Origin: Phaeosaccion multiseriatum | Taxonomy: Eukaryota; Ochrophyta, other classes | DNA: 64,000 bases | Direction: 5' to 3' | Assembly (NCBI GenBank): GCA_965112735.1 | Contig: OZ218964.1 | Coordinates: 558,001 to 622,000, forward strand | Shown here: positions 62,321 to 64,000 of the stretch, piece after piece | Layout of the letters: every line of letters starts with the position of its first letter | Numbering within the stretch: the first letter of the stretch is position 1 | Notes under the pieces: model-generated | Database searches by the model: none | What the model was told of the DNA's origin: nothing | Seen by the model: the letters and a program-made list of their open reading frames with translations, nothing else | Made by a program: the position numbers and the translations under genes

Positions 62321-62670
62321 TGCCTCGACTCCCCCCTAGATCCACCCTTTCGCAGTGCTTTGTAGGGGGGATAGGGGGGAGATGAGGGAAAGGGATAGAG
62401 AAGCAGGCAAAGATCAAGAGAGATCGGAGAAGCGAGGATACAGAAGGGAGGAAGAGAAGAGAGGGAGAGAGAGGAGGAAGGGAGGAGAGAGACGGGGAGA
62501 GAGAGAGCGAGGTGGATTACACGACCGCCGCCTCGCGTCCGTCGCTCGCTCTCGCCGCCTCGCTCGCGGGAAAACTTTATTGCGGGAAGGCAAGCGGTTA
62601 AGTCCTTACAGCTGGCGCTGGATCACAACTGCTGTACCAAATTGCGTACACGTACAACGATAAATACGAA
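62321..62670. promoter_or_regulatory. Divergent intergenic region
   Basis: 350 bp between the start codons of the PanE-like gene (-) and the lipase gene (+). Purine-rich GAGA/GGGA stretch at 62376-62510 on the plus strand. Shared promoter inferred from layout. Confidence 0.4.
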
Positions 62671-63910
62671 ATGTCCTTCTTTGGGTTGGCCCGAGGTGCT
62701 CGAACTCCAGCTGGGAGCCCCTTTCGGGGCGTGTCCTCGAGTCCGAATGCTATCGACTTGAGAGGCAGATGGGTAGGCGGGAGGCGGCGCATGGTCAGCA
62801 GCAGTAGAAAGAGGAGGCTGCCCGCCAGTGACGCCGCCACTCAAACCACCAATAGCAGCAGAAGCAGGAGCAGCAGCGGCATGTGGAGAGGGTTTCGAAG
62901 GCACCGTACTCTTTTGGGCTCCTCGGCCGCCCTTGCGTTGACGGGAGCAGCCATCGTCTGGCTGAGAGAGACGCACATATTGCCAAAGGAGTTTTATGAC
63001 AGGAACGACATGGGGGTTGACTGGGACGAGGTTTACCACTTGGGCAAGTTGTCGAACATGACAAGCAGCCCTAGGGAGGAGGTTGAAGGTTGGCTCTATC
63101 TTCACGGGTACCGCGGAAAAGTCACTCAAAGAGAGCTGCAGCTGCACAAGGTTAAGTACTTCATCTTTAAAGGCAGCGATCGTGAAGGTATGAAACTGTG
63201 GAAGTCAGCGCACACCCCAGCCCAGCCTCCCCCATGGCCTCAATCCCCCGTGCTCCCCTCGTTGCCTCACCCCCAACACCCCAGGCAAGCCGCTACAGCT
63301 CCTCCTAGTGCGGGGCACGGTGAACTTCTCCAACCTCAAGTCCTGCACAAAGGCCCTCAAGGCGTGGGATGAGCAGACGGGGTGCAATCTGCACGCGGGC
63401 TTCAAAGGCGTTGCCGATGCGCTTGTCGCCGATGCGCTGCCCCTGCTGGACCGAGAGCTCCCTTTGAAGCTGGCGGGCCACAGCAGTGGCGGCGGCGTGT
63501 GCATTATCGTGGGAATGAAGCTCGCCACACTGGACTACAAGGTGGCCAGGGTAATGACCTTCGGCTCCCCCAAAGTGACAGATCAGATGGGTGCCAAGCG
63601 ATGGGGGGGGGCTCACGACAGCAGGGACGGGGTCAGCAGCACAGAAGCGGGAGAAGAGCTGGACAGCTGCGGGGGGGCAGCCGGAGACAGAGGCGACGCG
63701 TCTAATGCTTCCGCGGGTTTGCAGCTGCCCGTCATCCGAGTGACGCACGAAAATGACGTCATCCCGCTGTTGCCAAGCGCTGCTTCCACCACTTCCAAGG
63801 CCCCTGCAGTGGAGGGCACCTCCGGCCCTACGATAGAGCCCTCCCTCCCGAGGCCGAGAGGGGGGCGCTTCAGCCACTTCGGCCATCAAGTGGTGCTCCT
63901 CAATGGCAAG
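62671..63910 (+). CDS. Class 3 (alpha/beta-hydrolase) lipase, 3' end off window
   Basis: Exons 62671-63187 and 63285-63910, then a GTACAG donor leading beyond the window; 381 residues seen. A basic N-terminal part is followed by one likely membrane helix (LLGSSAALALTGAAIVWL, residues ~87-105). The lipase core follows: LLLVRGTVNFSNLK (strand and oxyanion region), HAGFKGVADAL, nucleophile elbow GHSSGGG (Ser about residue 239), FGSPKVTD, then the catalytic Asp in THENDVIPLLP and His in SHFGHQVVLL. The order and spacing fit lipase class 3 (diacylglycerol/triacylglycerol lipase family, PF01764). A Gly/Ser-rich insertion separates FGSPKVTD from the Asp. Membrane-anchored acylglycerol hydrolysis is the likely role; exact substrate unknown. 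Confidence 0.88.
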
Positions 63911-63966
63911 GTACAGTGAGACAATCGGCCCATCGAGCTCGGCTCCTCCAGCAGGCTGCTGCTGCT

Positions 63967-63981
63967 GCTGCTGCTGTCAGC
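63967..63981 (+). repeat. (CTG)n run at window edge
   Basis: A short CTG run in the intron after the last visible lipase exon; the acceptor is outside the window. Confidence 0.6.
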
Positions 63982-64000
63982 TCGTCTCTGCTCTGAATGG

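Overview
This is a eukaryotic nuclear window: GC-rich, gene-dense, with about 100 spliceosomal introns (mostly 70-300 nt) across 17 gene models. The gene content is nuclear and housekeeping (SEC61 alpha, eS26, MED10, 2-oxoglutarate dehydrogenase E1, ATG1/ULK kinase, Ariadne-type RBR ligase). It also includes a long pentatricopeptide protein and a protein with five helicase-associated (HA) domains, a family I associate with stramenopile and other secondary algae. A microbial alga or stramenopile-like protist is therefore the best guess, but the sequence alone does not fix the lineage. Gene models were built by reading exons, GT-AG sites and phase by hand; in every complete model the exon lengths sum to an intact reading frame.

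Layout, left to right: C1+FYVE protein (-, runs off the left edge); multi-HA protein (-); small membrane protein (+); EF-hand/CoA-carrier-type mitochondrial carrier (-); OGDH E1 (+); eS26 (-); MED10 (+); PPR protein (-); a 20-exon DUF1769-like/PH/DUF547 protein (+); SEC61 alpha (+); beta-propeller membrane protein (-); cysteine-rich unknown (-); RPEL-repeat protein (-); ATG1/ULK kinase (-); RBR E3 ligase (+); ApbA/PanE-like protein (-); class 3 lipase (+, runs off the right edge). Many neighbours are divergent pairs whose start codons are only about 300-350 bp apart (carrier/OGDH, eS26/MED10, PPR/DUF547 gene, PanE-like/lipase), so short shared promoters are likely. There is no operon logic, and I see no shared pathway beyond scattered membrane, lipid and autophagy functions (FYVE, C1, PH, ATG1, lipase, SEC61).

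The non-coding part is the more unusual half. (1) A 207-bp element with 20-bp perfect terminal inverted repeats and a 6-bp target duplication lies at 2279-2485; related ends occur just upstream of SEC61 and of the beta-propeller gene. (2) Many introns start with a tandem repeat whose unit itself looks like a splice donor (GTGAGT, GTCAGT, GTGCGT). The extreme case is a ~980-bp array of about 140 heptamers (GGTGTCA/GGTATCA), each unit carrying CAG|GT. (3) Other introns carry pyrimidine-rich satellites near the acceptor, for example (CAGG)80 and (GAA)62 in the PanE-like gene. (4) Three introns use GC donors, and one SEC61 intron appears to use a GA donor. Among proteins, eS26 has lost one cysteine of each CxxC zinc knuckle, and the carrier and DUF547 genes have unusual domain combinations.

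No rRNA, tRNA, CRISPR array, viral gene or autonomous transposase was recognised.
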